64,000 nucleotides of DNA. It comes from Verrucomicrobiaceae bacterium (GTDB lineage Bacteria; Verrucomicrobiota; Verrucomicrobiia; Verrucomicrobiales; Verrucomicrobiaceae). Positions 40,971 through 50,679 of the stretch are shown here, in pieces (positions within the stretch are counted from its first letter, which is position 1; each line of letters opens with the position of its first letter). The position numbers and the translations under genes are program-made. Under the pieces are notes generated by a model. It was not told where the DNA came from and searched no databases. It saw only the letters and a list, made by a program, of their open reading frames with translations. The stretch spans positions 1 through 64,000 of the forward strand of contig JAEUHK010000051.1 in the NCBI GenBank assembly GCA_016795465.1, read 5' to 3'.

Positions 40971-43592
40971 ATGATTTTTCCTTTCACTCGGTCGAAAAAG
41001 GACGATGTGGCCGATGAGCAGTCGGGCATGAACGACGCCTTGGAACGCATACAACATGCGGTGCGGACCAAGAGCACGCATCTCAATCTTTCAGGGATGA
41101 AGCTCGCTAGCGTGCCTGAGGTATTGGGGCAATGTCGTGACCTAAAGGAGCTCGACCTATCCAACAATCGCTTCACAAACGTCCCTGAGGCTATAGGTCG
41201 ATTGACTGCACTGCAAAAACTTCGCCTCTCCTGCAACTACCTCACAACGGTGCCGGAGTTGCTCAGGCAGTTGACGGAGCTTCAGTGGCTCGACCTCGTG
41301 GGCAACCAGCTCACGAGCGTATCACCGGCGCTAGGACAATTGAAAGCAATGCGGAGGCTGGACATCTCCGGCAACTACCTTACTGGCGTCCCGGAGGCTT
41401 TGGGGCAGCTCACCGCGCTAGAACTACTTGACCTCTCTCACAATTATTTGATGTCCGTGCCAGACACACTCGGACAGTTATGCGCGCTGCAAGTTCTTTG
41501 CCTCCACAACAACAGGCTCGCGACCCTGCCTGAGTCGATGCGAGCGCTGCCCAATCTGGCGGCACTCTATCTACACGAGAACCCAGGGCTGGGCCTGCCC
41601 GAGGACACCTTGGGGCCGCAGTGGTATTTGGTTGCCAAAGGAAGCACGGAACCGAAGCAGCCGAAGGAGATCTTGAACTACTACTTCTCCACGTGTGCGC
41701 TAACAAAGCGCCCGCTTAACGAGGCGAAGTTGATCCTCCTGGGTCGCGGCGGGGCGGGAAAGACCTCCCTGCGAAAGCGCCTACTCACCGACGCGTGGGA
41801 CGAGCACGAAGACAAAACCCCGGGAATCGCGGTCACAACGTGGCCGCTTAGGCTGGGCTCGGAGGCGGTGCAGCTCAATGTCTGGGACTTCGGAGGGCAG
41901 GAGATTATGCATGCCACGCACCAGTTCTTTCTAACCAAGCGAAGCCTCTATTTGCTAGTGCTCAATGCACGCGAAGGCGAGCAGGATGCGAATGTGGAAT
42001 ACTGGCTGCGGCTCATTAACGGTTACGGTGCTGGCTCCCCGGCACTGGTGGTCATCAACAAATGTGACCAACATCCGCTCGATCTCGATGAACGCGGACT
42101 ACAGGAGAAGTTTCCATTCATTCGGAGTTTCGTGAAGACGGACTGCAAAACGAAGACCGGTCTGAGGGAACTGCGCGCCGCTATCGAGCGCGAAGCAGGT
42201 AGCCTACCGGAGCTGCGCACGCCTTTCCCCGCGGAGTGGTTCGGCCTTAAGCGGAAGCTCGCCGAACTCCCGGGCGACTGCATCACATTGGACAGCTACC
42301 GCGCACTTTGCGTGCGCGAAAAGGAACCGGACGAGACGAGCCAAGACGTGCTCATCAGCTACCTGCACGATCTCGGCACGGTACTGCACTTTCGCGATGA
42401 CCATCGGCTGAACCACCTTGGCGTGTTGAAACCCGACTGGGTAACGCAGGGCATCTATGGCCTGTTGAATGCCGACTTGCTAAAGGCAGCTGGCGGGGAA
42501 CTCCACGCTGCTCAACTCGCCCCCCTGCTCGATAGCAAACGCTATCCGCACGAGCGACACGGGTTCCTGCTACAGCTCATGGAAAAATTCGAACTGTGCT
42601 TCGACCTACCCGGCACGCAGCGCACGCGCTTTCTCATCCCTGAACTGCTGCCGAAAGAGACGCCCGAACTCGCCGAGTGGAGGGACGCCGAGGCACTGCG
42701 CTTTGAGTACCACTACAACATCCTGCCGGAGGGCCTGCTCCCGCGCTTCATCGTCCGCACCCACGCGCTGAGCGAAGGCCTGAAGCGCTGGCGCAGCGGC
42801 GTGGTGCTGAAGCAGGGCGATGCTCTCGCCCTAGTCCGCGCCGATGTGCAGGAGCGCGTGGCAACCATCGCCGTGCGCGGCCCTGGCCGCCAGCAGCGCG
42901 ACTTGCTCGCAGTGGTTAGGGGGCACTTCGAGGAAATCCACCGCGGCATCTCGGGCCTCACCGCTGAGGAGAAAGTCCCAGTGCCGGTGTATCCGAAGGT
43001 GAAGCTGGATTACCGAAAGCTGCTCGTGCGCGAAGCGAACGGAAAGGAGACGGTGGAGTTCGAGACTGACACGGACACCATCGAGCTTCCTCTGGGCCGA
43101 CTGCTGGACAACTTCGAGGAACTTGCTTCGCGGCGGGATCGGATGAGGGTGGGTTACAGCCTCGAAGAACTCACCCAACTGAAAGCGCTTATGAAAGGCG
43201 ACACGATCAACCAGACATTCAACGGCGGCACCTTTACCGGCCCCGTTGCCGCCGTGATGAAAAACTGCACCAGCATCATCAACCAGCAGACGAACGCTGA
43301 GCGGAAGACGCTGCTAGAGGACATTGAGCGCGCGGCAGGGCAAATCATCACCCTACTGCCGCCGGAAAAGCAGGAGAAACAAGCGAAGAACCTCAAGCAA
43401 CTGGTCGAGACGACTGTCGATGCCGAACCGGACCGCGAATGGTATTCGCTTTCGGCCAAGGGCCTTTTGGAGGCGTCCGAGTTCGTAAAGAAGTTCTCCG
43501 GCAACCTCGTGGACACCTTGTCGAAGCCCATCGAGAAGCTGGGCAAGCTCCTGTGGTCCGACTTTCTGTTACCTCCAGTGAAGAAGGATTAG
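40971..43592 (+). CDS. Roco protein: LRR, Ras-like GTPase and COR domains
   Basis: An 873-residue cytoplasmic protein. Residues about 37-215 are eight near-perfect 23-residue leucine-rich repeats of the LDLSNN.L..VPE..GQLTAL type. The ROC GTPase follows with P-loop GRGGAGKTS (258-266), switch II DFGGQE (306-311) and NKCD (363-366). The COR region spans roughly 425-640. The C-terminus has a short beta segment TFNGGTFTGPVAAV, then a helical bundle (LLEDIERAAGQIITLLPPEK onward), a layout seen in bacterial NLR-like and other conflict-associated proteins. No kinase or toxin domain is visible. Codon use differs from its neighbours and it sits between dapF and trpA, consistent with horizontal acquisition. 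Confidence 0.9.
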   Translation: MIFPFTRSKKDDVADEQSGMNDALERIQHAVRTKSTHLNLSGMKLASVPEVLGQCRDLKELDLSNNRFTNVPEAIGRLTALQKLRLSCNYLTTVPELLRQLTELQWLDLVGNQLTSVSPALGQLKAMRRLDISGNYLTGVPEALGQLTALELLDLSHNYLMSVPDTLGQLCALQVLCLHNNRLATLPESMRALPNLAALYLHENPGLGLPEDTLGPQWYLVAKGSTEPKQPKEILNYYFSTCALTKRPLNEAKLILLGRGGAGKTSLRKRLLTDAWDEHEDKTPGIAVTTWPLRLGSEAVQLNVWDFGGQEIMHATHQFFLTKRSLYLLVLNAREGEQDANVEYWLRLINGYGAGSPALVVINKCDQHPLDLDERGLQEKFPFIRSFVKTDCKTKTGLRELRAAIEREAGSLPELRTPFPAEWFGLKRKLAELPGDCITLDSYRALCVREKEPDETSQDVLISYLHDLGTVLHFRDDHRLNHLGVLKPDWVTQGIYGLLNADLLKAAGGELHAAQLAPLLDSKRYPHERHGFLLQLMEKFELCFDLPGTQRTRFLIPELLPKETPELAEWRDAEALRFEYHYNILPEGLLPRFIVRTHALSEGLKRWRSGVVLKQGDALALVRADVQERVATIAVRGPGRQQRDLLAVVRGHFEEIHRGISGLTAEEKVPVPVYPKVKLDYRKLLVREANGKETVEFETDTDTIELPLGRLLDNFEELASRRDRMRVGYSLEELTQLKALMKGDTINQTFNGGTFTGPVAAVMKNCTSIINQQTNAERKTLLEDIERAAGQIITLLPPEKQEKQAKNLKQLVETTVDAEPDREWYSLSAKGLLEASEFVKKFSGNLVDTLSKPIEKLGKLLWSDFLLPPVKKD

Positions 43593-43602
43593 CGCTTAGT
43601 GA

Positions 43603-44415
43603 TCACAACGCATGCACCGCATCCACCAGCGGTTTCACGAAGGCTTCGACCTTCGCGGCGCAATCGGCGGAGGCACCGTTTTGCTCGATGAGCTTCACGA
43701 TGGCGCTGCCGACGACGACGCCGTCGGCCTTGCTGGCGATGGCGGCGGCTTGCTCGGGGTTTGAGACGCCGAATCCGACGCAGACGGGCACTTCGGTGGC
43801 CGCTTTGATCACAGCGACCTGCTCGGCGATGCCGGTGGCGATCTCGGCCTGGGCTCCGGTGACGCCGAGGCGGCTCACATAATAGACGAAGCCCTCAGCG
43901 CTCTTCGCGATGCTGGCGATGCGGTCGGCGGGGCTGGTGGGCGCGATGAGCTGGATGTGGCGGAGGTCCGGCGCAGGCTTCAGCTCGGCATTTTGCGCCG
44001 CTTCATCCGGCGGGAGGTCGAGCACGAGGACGCCATCGGCTCCAGCAGCGGCGGCATCGTGATGGAAACACTCGTAGCCGTAGGTGTAGATGGGATTCAG
44101 ATAGGTGAAGAGCACGAGCGGGATCTGGCTCTTCGTGCGCAGCTTGCGGATCATCTCCAGCACACCGGGAGTGCTGGCGCCGGCCTTCAGGGCACGGTCG
44201 GCGGCCATTTGATTCACGACGCCATCGGCCAGCGGATCGGAAAATGGCACGCCCAGCTCGACGACGTCCACGCCGGCGCGTTCCAGGCCCAAAACGATGT
44301 CGATCGTGGCATCGAGCGTGGGGTCACCGGCGCAGACATAGGCGACGAAGGCCTTCTTCTTCGCGTCACGAAGGGCGGCAAAACGGGCGTCGATGCGGTT
44401 GGTGGGGGCTGGCAT
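43603..44415 (-). CDS. trpA: Tryptophan synthase alpha chain
   Basis: A 270-residue enzyme that cleaves indole-3-glycerol phosphate to indole and glyceraldehyde-3-phosphate. Catalytic Glu53 in VVELGVPFSDPLADG and Asp in GVLVLDLPPDE are present, along with VYYVSRLGVTGAQ and CVGFGVSN. Length matches the family. No trpB is adjacent; the Roco gene ends 10 bp away on the opposite strand. It stands alone here, so it must pair with an unlinked trpB. Confidence 0.95.
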   Translation of the reverse strand: MPAPTNRIDARFAALRDAKKKAFVAYVCAGDPTLDATIDIVLGLERAGVDVVELGVPFSDPLADGVVNQMAADRALKAGASTPGVLEMIRKLRTKSQIPLVLFTYLNPIYTYGYECFHHDAAAAGADGVLVLDLPPDEAAQNAELKPAPDLRHIQLIAPTSPADRIASIAKSAEGFVYYVSRLGVTGAQAEIATGIAEQVAVIKAATEVPVCVGFGVSNPEQAAAIASKADGVVVGSAIVKLIEQNGASADCAAKVEAFVKPLVDAVHAL

Positions 44416-44564
44416 GGGGCGGGGTGCTTAGCATGCGATTTCGCCGCTGTCGAATGCCGGAATCGCGATCCGGGAGTGGCCCCGCGAGAGCCTTCTCGCC
44501 CGCTTTCCGACCCGCTCCTTGACCCTCCCCCGTGCATCGGCATGATGGCGGCCTTCCCTTCCCC

Positions 44565-45275
44565 ATGCCCCACGCCCTGCTGATCAAATTTCCCGGAACG
44601 AACTGCGACGCCGAAACCTCCCGCGCCCTCGAGGCCGCGGGCTTCACCACGGAGGTTCTCCCCGTGGCCCTGCTGGAGACCGGCTCCATCGACAAGGCGC
44701 AGATGATCGTGTTTTCCGGCGGCTTCAGCTACGGCGACTACGTCATGTCCGGCCGCATCGCCCAGCTCATCACGAAATCGAAGCTCGGCGACAAGCTGAA
44801 GTCCTTCGTCGCAGGCGGCGGCTATGCGCTCGGCATCTGCAACGGCTTCCAAATCCTCACCCAGCTCGATCTCCTGCCCAAGGGCAGCCTCATCCACAAC
44901 ACCAGCGGCCGCTTCATGTGCCAGTGGGTGGGCCTCAAAAAGACCGCGGGCAAGGCCAGCCCCTATCTCACGAAGCTGCCGGAGCAGTTCGAGCTGCCCA
45001 TCGCCCACGCAGAGGGCCGTCTCGTCTGCGAAGGCGATGACGCCGTGAAATACGTGAAGTCCGGCCATGCCGCGCTGCTTTACACGAGCAATGTGAACGG
45101 CTCCACGCAGGCCATCGCCGGGCTGCAGGACGACACGGGCCGCGTTTTTGGCCTGATGCCGCATCCGGAGCGCTTCCTCTTCCGCGGCCAGCACTACGAT
45201 CCAGACTGGAATGGCGATGCCAGCCACGGCTGGGGCTATTACATGTTCAAATCGGTCGCCGAGGCGATGGCGTGA
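44565..45275 (+). CDS. purQ: Phosphoribosylformylglycinamidine synthase, glutaminase subunit
   Basis: A 236-residue class I glutamine amidotransferase subunit that supplies ammonia to PurL in purine synthesis. Nucleophile Cys92 in GICNGFQIL, and the His and Glu in GLMPHPERF, are present; the N-terminus LIKFPGTNCDAETSRAL is the PurQ signature. Start chosen at MPHALLIKF, which is the conserved beginning. PurS and PurL genes are not in this window. It is divergent from trpA by about 150 bp. Confidence 0.95.
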   Translation: MPHALLIKFPGTNCDAETSRALEAAGFTTEVLPVALLETGSIDKAQMIVFSGGFSYGDYVMSGRIAQLITKSKLGDKLKSFVAGGGYALGICNGFQILTQLDLLPKGSLIHNTSGRFMCQWVGLKKTAGKASPYLTKLPEQFELPIAHAEGRLVCEGDDAVKYVKSGHAALLYTSNVNGSTQAIAGLQDDTGRVFGLMPHPERFLFRGQHYDPDWNGDASHGWGYYMFKSVAEAMA

Positions 45276-45284
45276 GCCGCGGCG

Positions 45285-45536
45285 CTATTTGCGCAGCACG
45301 ATGTCCTTCACGCGACGCGGGATCATCGCATTCCGCACCACATCCGGCGCCACGCTGCGGAGGAAATCCGTCATGATCACGGGTGACTCCACGATCATGC
45401 GCTCGATCTGATCACGCCGGTGCGTCCAGCGGGAGTTCCGGTGCAGGTAGTCGAGGTCTGCGAGGATCTCCTCCACATCGGACTCGGAGTAGCCGGCGAG
45501 CTGGAAAGCATAGGGATCGAGAATCGGAGCACTCAT
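45285..45536 (-). CDS. Small conserved-looking protein of unknown function
   Basis: An 83-residue protein starting MSAPILDPYAFQLAGYSESD. It has two likely helices around EILADLDYLHRNSRWTHRRD and IERMIVESPVIMTDFLRSV, then a basic end RRVKDIVLRK. No signal or membrane segment. I do not recognise a family. It lies between purQ and a DUF1553 gene on the minus strand, 10 bp from the purQ stop, and could be transcribed with the gene upstream of it. Confidence 0.6.
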   Translation of the reverse strand: MSAPILDPYAFQLAGYSESDVEEILADLDYLHRNSRWTHRRDQIERMIVESPVIMTDFLRSVAPDVVRNAMIPRRVKDIVLRK

Positions 45537-45587
45537 GGGCGTGACAACCGCATCTTGTCGAAACTTCGCGTGCGTGCCAGCACGATG

Positions 45588-48494
45588 TCAGCGCTTCACC
45601 ACGCACTCGTCGTGATTCATGAGCGCCTGCACGAGCACCGCGGCGGCTGCAAGCTCGACTGAAGGCGTCTTCGGCTTCCGCGTGCCCACATCGAGCAGCT
45701 TCTTCGCCGCCGCGGCATCCTTCGTGAAATGCGCGAACTGCTCCGCGTGGAGCTGCTGGCAGATGGAAAGCTCCTTCGCGTCCGGCTTGCGGCTCAAACA
45801 ATGCAGGAAGGCGCTCTCGATGAGCTTCGAGAGATCACCTTTCGACTCCGCGAGGAGCTTCTCGGCCAGCACGCGAGCCGCTTCGACGAATTGCGGGCCA
45901 TTGAGCAAGATGAGCGCCTGCAACGGGCTGTCCGTGCGCTCGCGTTTTGCGGTGCAAACCGCCCGACGCGGCGCATCAAAGGCCAGCATCGCCGGTGGTG
46001 GGCTGGTGCGACGCCAGGTGGTGTAAAGGCTGCGGCGGAAGACCGCATCGCCAGCACTCGGACCGATGGGTTTGAAGGCCTCCGTCATCTCATACGGATA
46101 CACCGGCGGACCACCGACCTGCGTTTGCAGCAGGCCGGAAATGGCGAGCGCATTGTCGCGGATCATCTCGGCGCTCAGACGATGCCGCGGACCGCGGGCC
46201 AGCCATTGGTTGTCGGGGTCATCCGCCATCGTCGCGGCATCGGCGATGCTGCGCTGCTGGTAGGTCTGGCTCGACACGATGGTGTGGATGAGCCCTTTCA
46301 CATCCCAACCGCTCGCGATGAAGTGCCCGGCGAGAAAATCGAGCAGCTCGGGATACAGCGGTCGCTCACCCTGGCTGCCGAAGTCCTCCGAAGTCTTCAC
46401 CAGGCCGCGACCGAACAAGCTGGCCCAGATGCGGTTCACCGTCACGCGAGCCAGCAGCGGATGATTCGGAGCCGTGAGCCACTTCGCGAGGCCCAGACGG
46501 TTCTTCGGCCATTCCGGCTTCATCGGCGGCAAAACAGCCGGCGTGACCGCGGCGACCTGCTCGCCGCGTTTGTCGTATTCACCGCGGATGAGCGTGTAGG
46601 CCTTCTTGGGCCGCGGAAGCTCCCGCATGACCATCATCTCCTTTTGCGCTTCGAGCAGCTTCGTGACCTCTGCTCGTGCGGCGGTGAGTTCATCGAGCTT
46701 CAACTCATGCGGCAGGGTCACATCACGGCTGAAAACACGAAAATCATCGATGAGGCCGCCTTTGAAGCCTCGATCACGAAAACGCTCGCCGAGCGAAATG
46801 GTATCGCCACCGCCACCGAGGATGTTTTTGGTGAGGTTGTCGCGAATGATGTCCACCGCGGCCGGTTTGCCATCGATGAAGATGCGCAGGCCATCGGCCC
46901 GGCTGGAACCGTCATTCGTCACGACGACGTGCAGCCACTGCTTCAGCGGGATCGTTTGCTTCGTGCGGATGGAAATCGCATTGCCCGGCCAGAAGTGAAT
47001 GAGCGACCACTTGAGCTTTCCTTCCTCGATCAGCAGCTCGTAGCCGCGGCTGGCGGCATCCGTCCAGGCTCGCGAGCGATGAAACACCACCGCACGCTCC
47101 TTCACATCCGGCGTCTGCATCCACAGCGACACGCTGAAGGGCTCATGACGCTGAAAATTCCCCACTTTGGTATCCACCGCGTCATCGCCGGTGAATTGAA
47201 CGGCCTGGCCTTCATGCCCCGCCACGAGCTTGTTTTCGCCTTTCAACGTCGCGGGACTCTTGGGGTCGAGTTGATTGGCCAGCGTGTTCTTGTCCAGCTT
47301 GTCGAAACTGAACCGGGCGATCTCGCCGTGCTCCAAATCGGGCGTCGCGAGATGCTTCGGCAGCTTCTTCTCCAAGGCCGCCACCTTCGCCTTGGCATCG
47401 ACGAGCTTCGCTTTGGTCTGCTCGTCCATCATCATCAGCGTCGGCGTGGGCGGCGAAGGCGTGAAGAACGAATATAACCCCGCTTCGTCGATGTTTTGGA
47501 ACATCGAGAACAGCCCGTAATATTCCTTCTGCGCGATGGGATCGTATTTGTGATCGTGACAGCGGGCGCACTCAAACGTGAGACCGAGAAACGCCGTGGC
47601 AAAGGTCTGCACGCGGTCCGCCACATACTCGACGCGATACTCCTCCTCCACGCTGCCGCCTTCGGCTTCCTGCTGATGCAGCCGGTTGAAGGCCGTCGCG
47701 AGAATCTGCTCATCCGTGGCTTTCGGCAGCAGATCACCGGCGATCTGCCAGGTCACAAACTGGTCGAAAGGCAGGTTCTCATTCAGCGCCTTCACCACCC
47801 AGTCCCGCCACGGCCACACATCCCGCTCCCGATCCACCTGAAAGCCATACGAGTCCGCGTAACGTGAGACATCGAGCCAATCGGAAGCCCATTTTTCACC
47901 AAACGAGGGCGATTTTAACAACACCGGTATCAGGTCCGACACGTCAGACTTGTCCGGCCAGTCCGACGGTGGCAGCCCGATCAAATCAAAGTGCAGCCTC
48001 CTTCTCAAAGTGGAGGCCTCCGCCCTTGGCTGCAGCTTCAGACCCCGCTGCGCCAGCCCTGCGCTCACGATCTCGTCGATGCGCTTCGCTGCCTCTTGCG
48101 CTGCCATTTTACCCGCAGGCACCGGAACAGGCACAAAGCTCCAATGCGCCTCATACTCCGCGCCTTCGCTGATCCAGCGGCGCAGCGTTTCCACCTCCGC
48201 CTTCGTGAGCTGGCCGAGCTTCGATTTCGGCGGTGGCATCAGTTCATCGGGATCGCTGGTGAGGATGCGGTCGAGGATGAGGCTTTTCTCCGGCTTGCCC
48301 GGCACGATGTGGCCGTCCTGGATCGCCGCGGCACGATCATCCAGCCGCAGATCCGCCTCCCGCTTCTTCGAGTCCGGCCCGTGGCAGTGAAAACACTTGT
48401 CCGAGAGGATCGGGCGGATGTCGCGGTTGAAGCGCAGCTTCTCCGCCGCGGTGGCGGCGAGCGGTAAAAACAGGATGGCGAGGGCAAAACGCAT
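45588..48494 (-). CDS. Exported PSCyt1-DUF1549-LamG-DUF1553 protein
   Basis: A 968-residue exported protein with the full-length family layout: signal peptide MRFALAILFLPLAATA, a c-type cytochrome PSCyt1 domain with CFHCH (Cys34, Cys37, His38) near IRPILSDK, DUF1549 with a second CxxCH (ECARCHDHKYDP), a concanavalin-like LamG domain (about 395-610, VAGHEGQAVQFTGDDAVDTK ... IDDFRVFS) and DUF1553. A haem attached at the first site is likely. LamG points to glycan binding. It is divergent from a secreted esterase (88-bp gap), a common pairing with polysaccharide-associated clusters, but its reaction is unknown. A 9-base GTCNGAC-type run encodes an acidic SDxSD string after the GLPPS motif. Confidence 0.9.
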   Translation of the reverse strand: MRFALAILFLPLAATAAEKLRFNRDIRPILSDKCFHCHGPDSKKREADLRLDDRAAAIQDGHIVPGKPEKSLILDRILTSDPDELMPPPKSKLGQLTKAEVETLRRWISEGAEYEAHWSFVPVPVPAGKMAAQEAAKRIDEIVSAGLAQRGLKLQPRAEASTLRRRLHFDLIGLPPSDWPDKSDVSDLIPVLLKSPSFGEKWASDWLDVSRYADSYGFQVDRERDVWPWRDWVVKALNENLPFDQFVTWQIAGDLLPKATDEQILATAFNRLHQQEAEGGSVEEEYRVEYVADRVQTFATAFLGLTFECARCHDHKYDPIAQKEYYGLFSMFQNIDEAGLYSFFTPSPPTPTLMMMDEQTKAKLVDAKAKVAALEKKLPKHLATPDLEHGEIARFSFDKLDKNTLANQLDPKSPATLKGENKLVAGHEGQAVQFTGDDAVDTKVGNFQRHEPFSVSLWMQTPDVKERAVVFHRSRAWTDAASRGYELLIEEGKLKWSLIHFWPGNAISIRTKQTIPLKQWLHVVVTNDGSSRADGLRIFIDGKPAAVDIIRDNLTKNILGGGGDTISLGERFRDRGFKGGLIDDFRVFSRDVTLPHELKLDELTAARAEVTKLLEAQKEMMVMRELPRPKKAYTLIRGEYDKRGEQVAAVTPAVLPPMKPEWPKNRLGLAKWLTAPNHPLLARVTVNRIWASLFGRGLVKTSEDFGSQGERPLYPELLDFLAGHFIASGWDVKGLIHTIVSSQTYQQRSIADAATMADDPDNQWLARGPRHRLSAEMIRDNALAISGLLQTQVGGPPVYPYEMTEAFKPIGPSAGDAVFRRSLYTTWRRTSPPPAMLAFDAPRRAVCTAKRERTDSPLQALILLNGPQFVEAARVLAEKLLAESKGDLSKLIESAFLHCLSRKPDAKELSICQQLHAEQFAHFTKDAAAAKKLLDVGTRKPKTPSVELAAAAVLVQALMNHDECVVKR

Positions 48495-48582
48495 GCGTTG
48501 TAATCAAAGACAGGAGACTTCCGTCCTCCACAACGGCCTTCTTCTTGACGTTCTTGATGCCCTTGACCACTTCCCCGCTCCC

Positions 48583-50613
48583 ATGAAGCCCAACCTCGCC
48601 CTCTTTGCCCTCTTCATCACCTCCGCCGTGCTGGCAGACGGCCCGAAAGACAACCAAGTCGCTGACGTGCGTCCCATTCCGCCTCCCGGTGTCGCCGTGC
48701 CGGATGCTGACAAGGCCCGCCTCACCGAAGGCCTCGCCAAACTCCGCGCCGCCATCGACGAAGCCGCGAAGGCACAGGCCAAGAATCCGCTGCTCACCGA
48801 CCTCCTGCCGGATGTGGAGATTTATCACAAGGCCGTCGATTGGGCGCTGCGCTACAACGAGGTCCACAAGCTCCCCGAGGTGAAATCGGCCGATGAAGCG
48901 CTCGCCGAAGGTCTGAAACGCGCCGCGGCTCTCAAAGAAGGCAAAGCCCCGTGGACGCAGCAAAAGGGCCTCGTCGTCCGCGCCTACCGCTCAAAGATTG
49001 ACGGCAGCGTGCAGCCATACGGCCTCGTGATTCCCGAGTCCTATGTCGGTGCCCCCGTTCGCACGGACATCTGGTGCCACGGCCGCGGCGAGACGCTCAG
49101 CGAGCTCGCTTTCGTCGATCAACGCAGCAAGCAGGTGGGCAATGTGCAGCCGAAAGGTGCCATCGTGCTGCATCCGTATGGCCGCTACTGCTGCGCGAAC
49201 AAGTTCGCCGGTGAGATCGACCTCCTCGAAGCCCTCGATCACGCGAAGAAATTCTACGCCATCGACGAGGACCGCGTCGTGATGCGCGGCTTCAGCATGG
49301 GCGGTGCGGCCGCGTGGCAGTTCGCCGTGCATTACGCCGACAAATGGTGCGCCGCGAACCCCGGCGCGGGCTTTGCGGAGACCGCGGAGTTCCTCGGCGG
49401 CTTCCAGGCCGAGGATGTCTCGAAGGCTTCGTGGTTTCAGAAGAAGCTCTGGCACTGGTATGATGCCACGGACAACGCCCTCAACCTCGAAATGTGCCCG
49501 ACGATCGCTTACAGCGGGGAAATCGACAAACAAAAGCAGGCAGCCGACATCATGGAACTGGCCCTCCGCGGTGAGCAGGTCGATCTGTTGCACATCATCG
49601 GTCCGCAAACCGGACACAAGATCCATCCGGACTCGCTCATCGAGATCGAGAAGCGCCTCGCTGACATCTGCGCCCTCGGCTGCGACCGCAATCCGCAGGA
49701 CGTGCATCTCTCCACCTGGCACCTGCGCTACAACCGCATGCACTGGGTGGTCGTCGATGCCCTGCAGGAGCATTGGGAACGCGGCCGCATCCATGCCCTC
49801 GTCAAGAGCCCCACCGAGGTCGTGGTGCGCCTGCAAAACATCACCGCCTTCACCTTCGACATGCCTGCCGGTCATTCAAAACTCTGGCCGCTCGACAAGG
49901 TGAACGTGACCATCGAAGGCCAGCGCCTCCAGGCCTCCCGCCCGAAGTCCGACCGCTCCTGGCGCGTTCACTTCCGCCTCAAAGGCAACCAGTGGAAGCA
50001 GACCCTCAGCCCCGAAATCGAAGACCAGGGCAAGTTGGTGAAAAAACACGGCCTGTGCGGCCCAATCGACGATGCCTTCATGGACAAATTCCTCTTCGTG
50101 AAGCCCACCAAGCCCGCGTGGAATGCCAAAGTCGATACGTGGAGCAAGGCCGAGCTCGAACGCGCCCAGTTTGAATGGCGTCGCCAGTTCCGCGGCGATG
50201 CGCCGGTGAAGGACGACACCGCCATCACCGATGCTGACATCGCCGCAAACAACCTCGTGCTCTGGGGAGATCCCTCCAGCAATGCCGTGCTCGCCAAAAT
50301 CGCCGACAAACTGCCCGTGCAATGGTCGCAGACCAAACTCACCGCCAATGGCAAAGACTACGACGCCACCACGCATGCGCCCGTTTTGATCTTCCCGAAC
50401 CCGCTGAACCCCGCGAAGTATGTCGTGCTCAACAGCAGCTTCACCTATCGCGAATACGATTACCTCAACAACGCCCGCCAGATCCCCAAACTGCCCGATT
50501 GGGCCGTGATCGACCTCAACCAGCCGAAGACCTCGCAAGCCCCCGGCGGCATCGCCGATGCCGGATTCTTCGGCGAAGCATGGGAATGGAAACCTGCTCC
50601 GGCCAAGCAATGA
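48583..50613 (+). CDS. Secreted alpha/beta-hydrolase (prolyl-oligopeptidase-like esterase)
   Basis: A 676-residue exported hydrolase with signal peptide MKPNLALFALFITSAVLADG. The nucleophile elbow is GFSMGG (Ser238), preceded by KGAIVLHPYGRYCCANKFAG; an Asp/His pair follows in the region around IIGPQTGHKIHPDS. A C-terminal beta-rich domain of about 300 residues (TWHLRYNRMHWVVVDALQEH and onward) is unassigned and might bind substrate. Esterase or peptidase activity is inferred from the fold. Start set at the signal peptide because the longer frame overlaps the divergent gene. It ends three bases before a cloverleaf repeat and then a terminator. Confidence 0.8.
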   Translation: MKPNLALFALFITSAVLADGPKDNQVADVRPIPPPGVAVPDADKARLTEGLAKLRAAIDEAAKAQAKNPLLTDLLPDVEIYHKAVDWALRYNEVHKLPEVKSADEALAEGLKRAAALKEGKAPWTQQKGLVVRAYRSKIDGSVQPYGLVIPESYVGAPVRTDIWCHGRGETLSELAFVDQRSKQVGNVQPKGAIVLHPYGRYCCANKFAGEIDLLEALDHAKKFYAIDEDRVVMRGFSMGGAAAWQFAVHYADKWCAANPGAGFAETAEFLGGFQAEDVSKASWFQKKLWHWYDATDNALNLEMCPTIAYSGEIDKQKQAADIMELALRGEQVDLLHIIGPQTGHKIHPDSLIEIEKRLADICALGCDRNPQDVHLSTWHLRYNRMHWVVVDALQEHWERGRIHALVKSPTEVVVRLQNITAFTFDMPAGHSKLWPLDKVNVTIEGQRLQASRPKSDRSWRVHFRLKGNQWKQTLSPEIEDQGKLVKKHGLCGPIDDAFMDKFLFVKPTKPAWNAKVDTWSKAELERAQFEWRRQFRGDAPVKDDTAITDADIAANNLVLWGDPSSNAVLAKIADKLPVQWSQTKLTANGKDYDATTHAPVLIFPNPLNPAKYVVLNSSFTYREYDYLNNARQIPKLPDWAVIDLNQPKTSQAPGGIADAGFFGEAWEWKPAPAKQ

Positions 50614-50615
50614 CG

Positions 50616-50677
50616 CCAAAGTTGCCCGGTTCCTGCGGAACCGGGCTTCCTTGTTCCGTAGGAACAAGGCAACTCTT
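50616..50677. repeat. Cloverleaf repeat, copy 2
   Basis: Outer arms CCAAAGTTGCC and GGCAACTCTT enclose CCCGGTTCC-tgc-GGAACCGGG and CCTTGTTCC-gta-GGAACAAGG. Relative to copy 1 at 23744, T/A became G/C in stem 1 and G/C became C/G in stem 2, both preserving pairing. The right arm is followed directly by a true terminator, so this element and the terminator are separate. Confidence 0.85.
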
Positions 50678-50679
50678 CT

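Noticed and set aside
45729..47477. Plus-strand ORF of 582 residues
   Set aside because: Antisense to the 968-residue DUF1553 gene, with R- and Q-rich low-complexity sequence typical of shadow frames.
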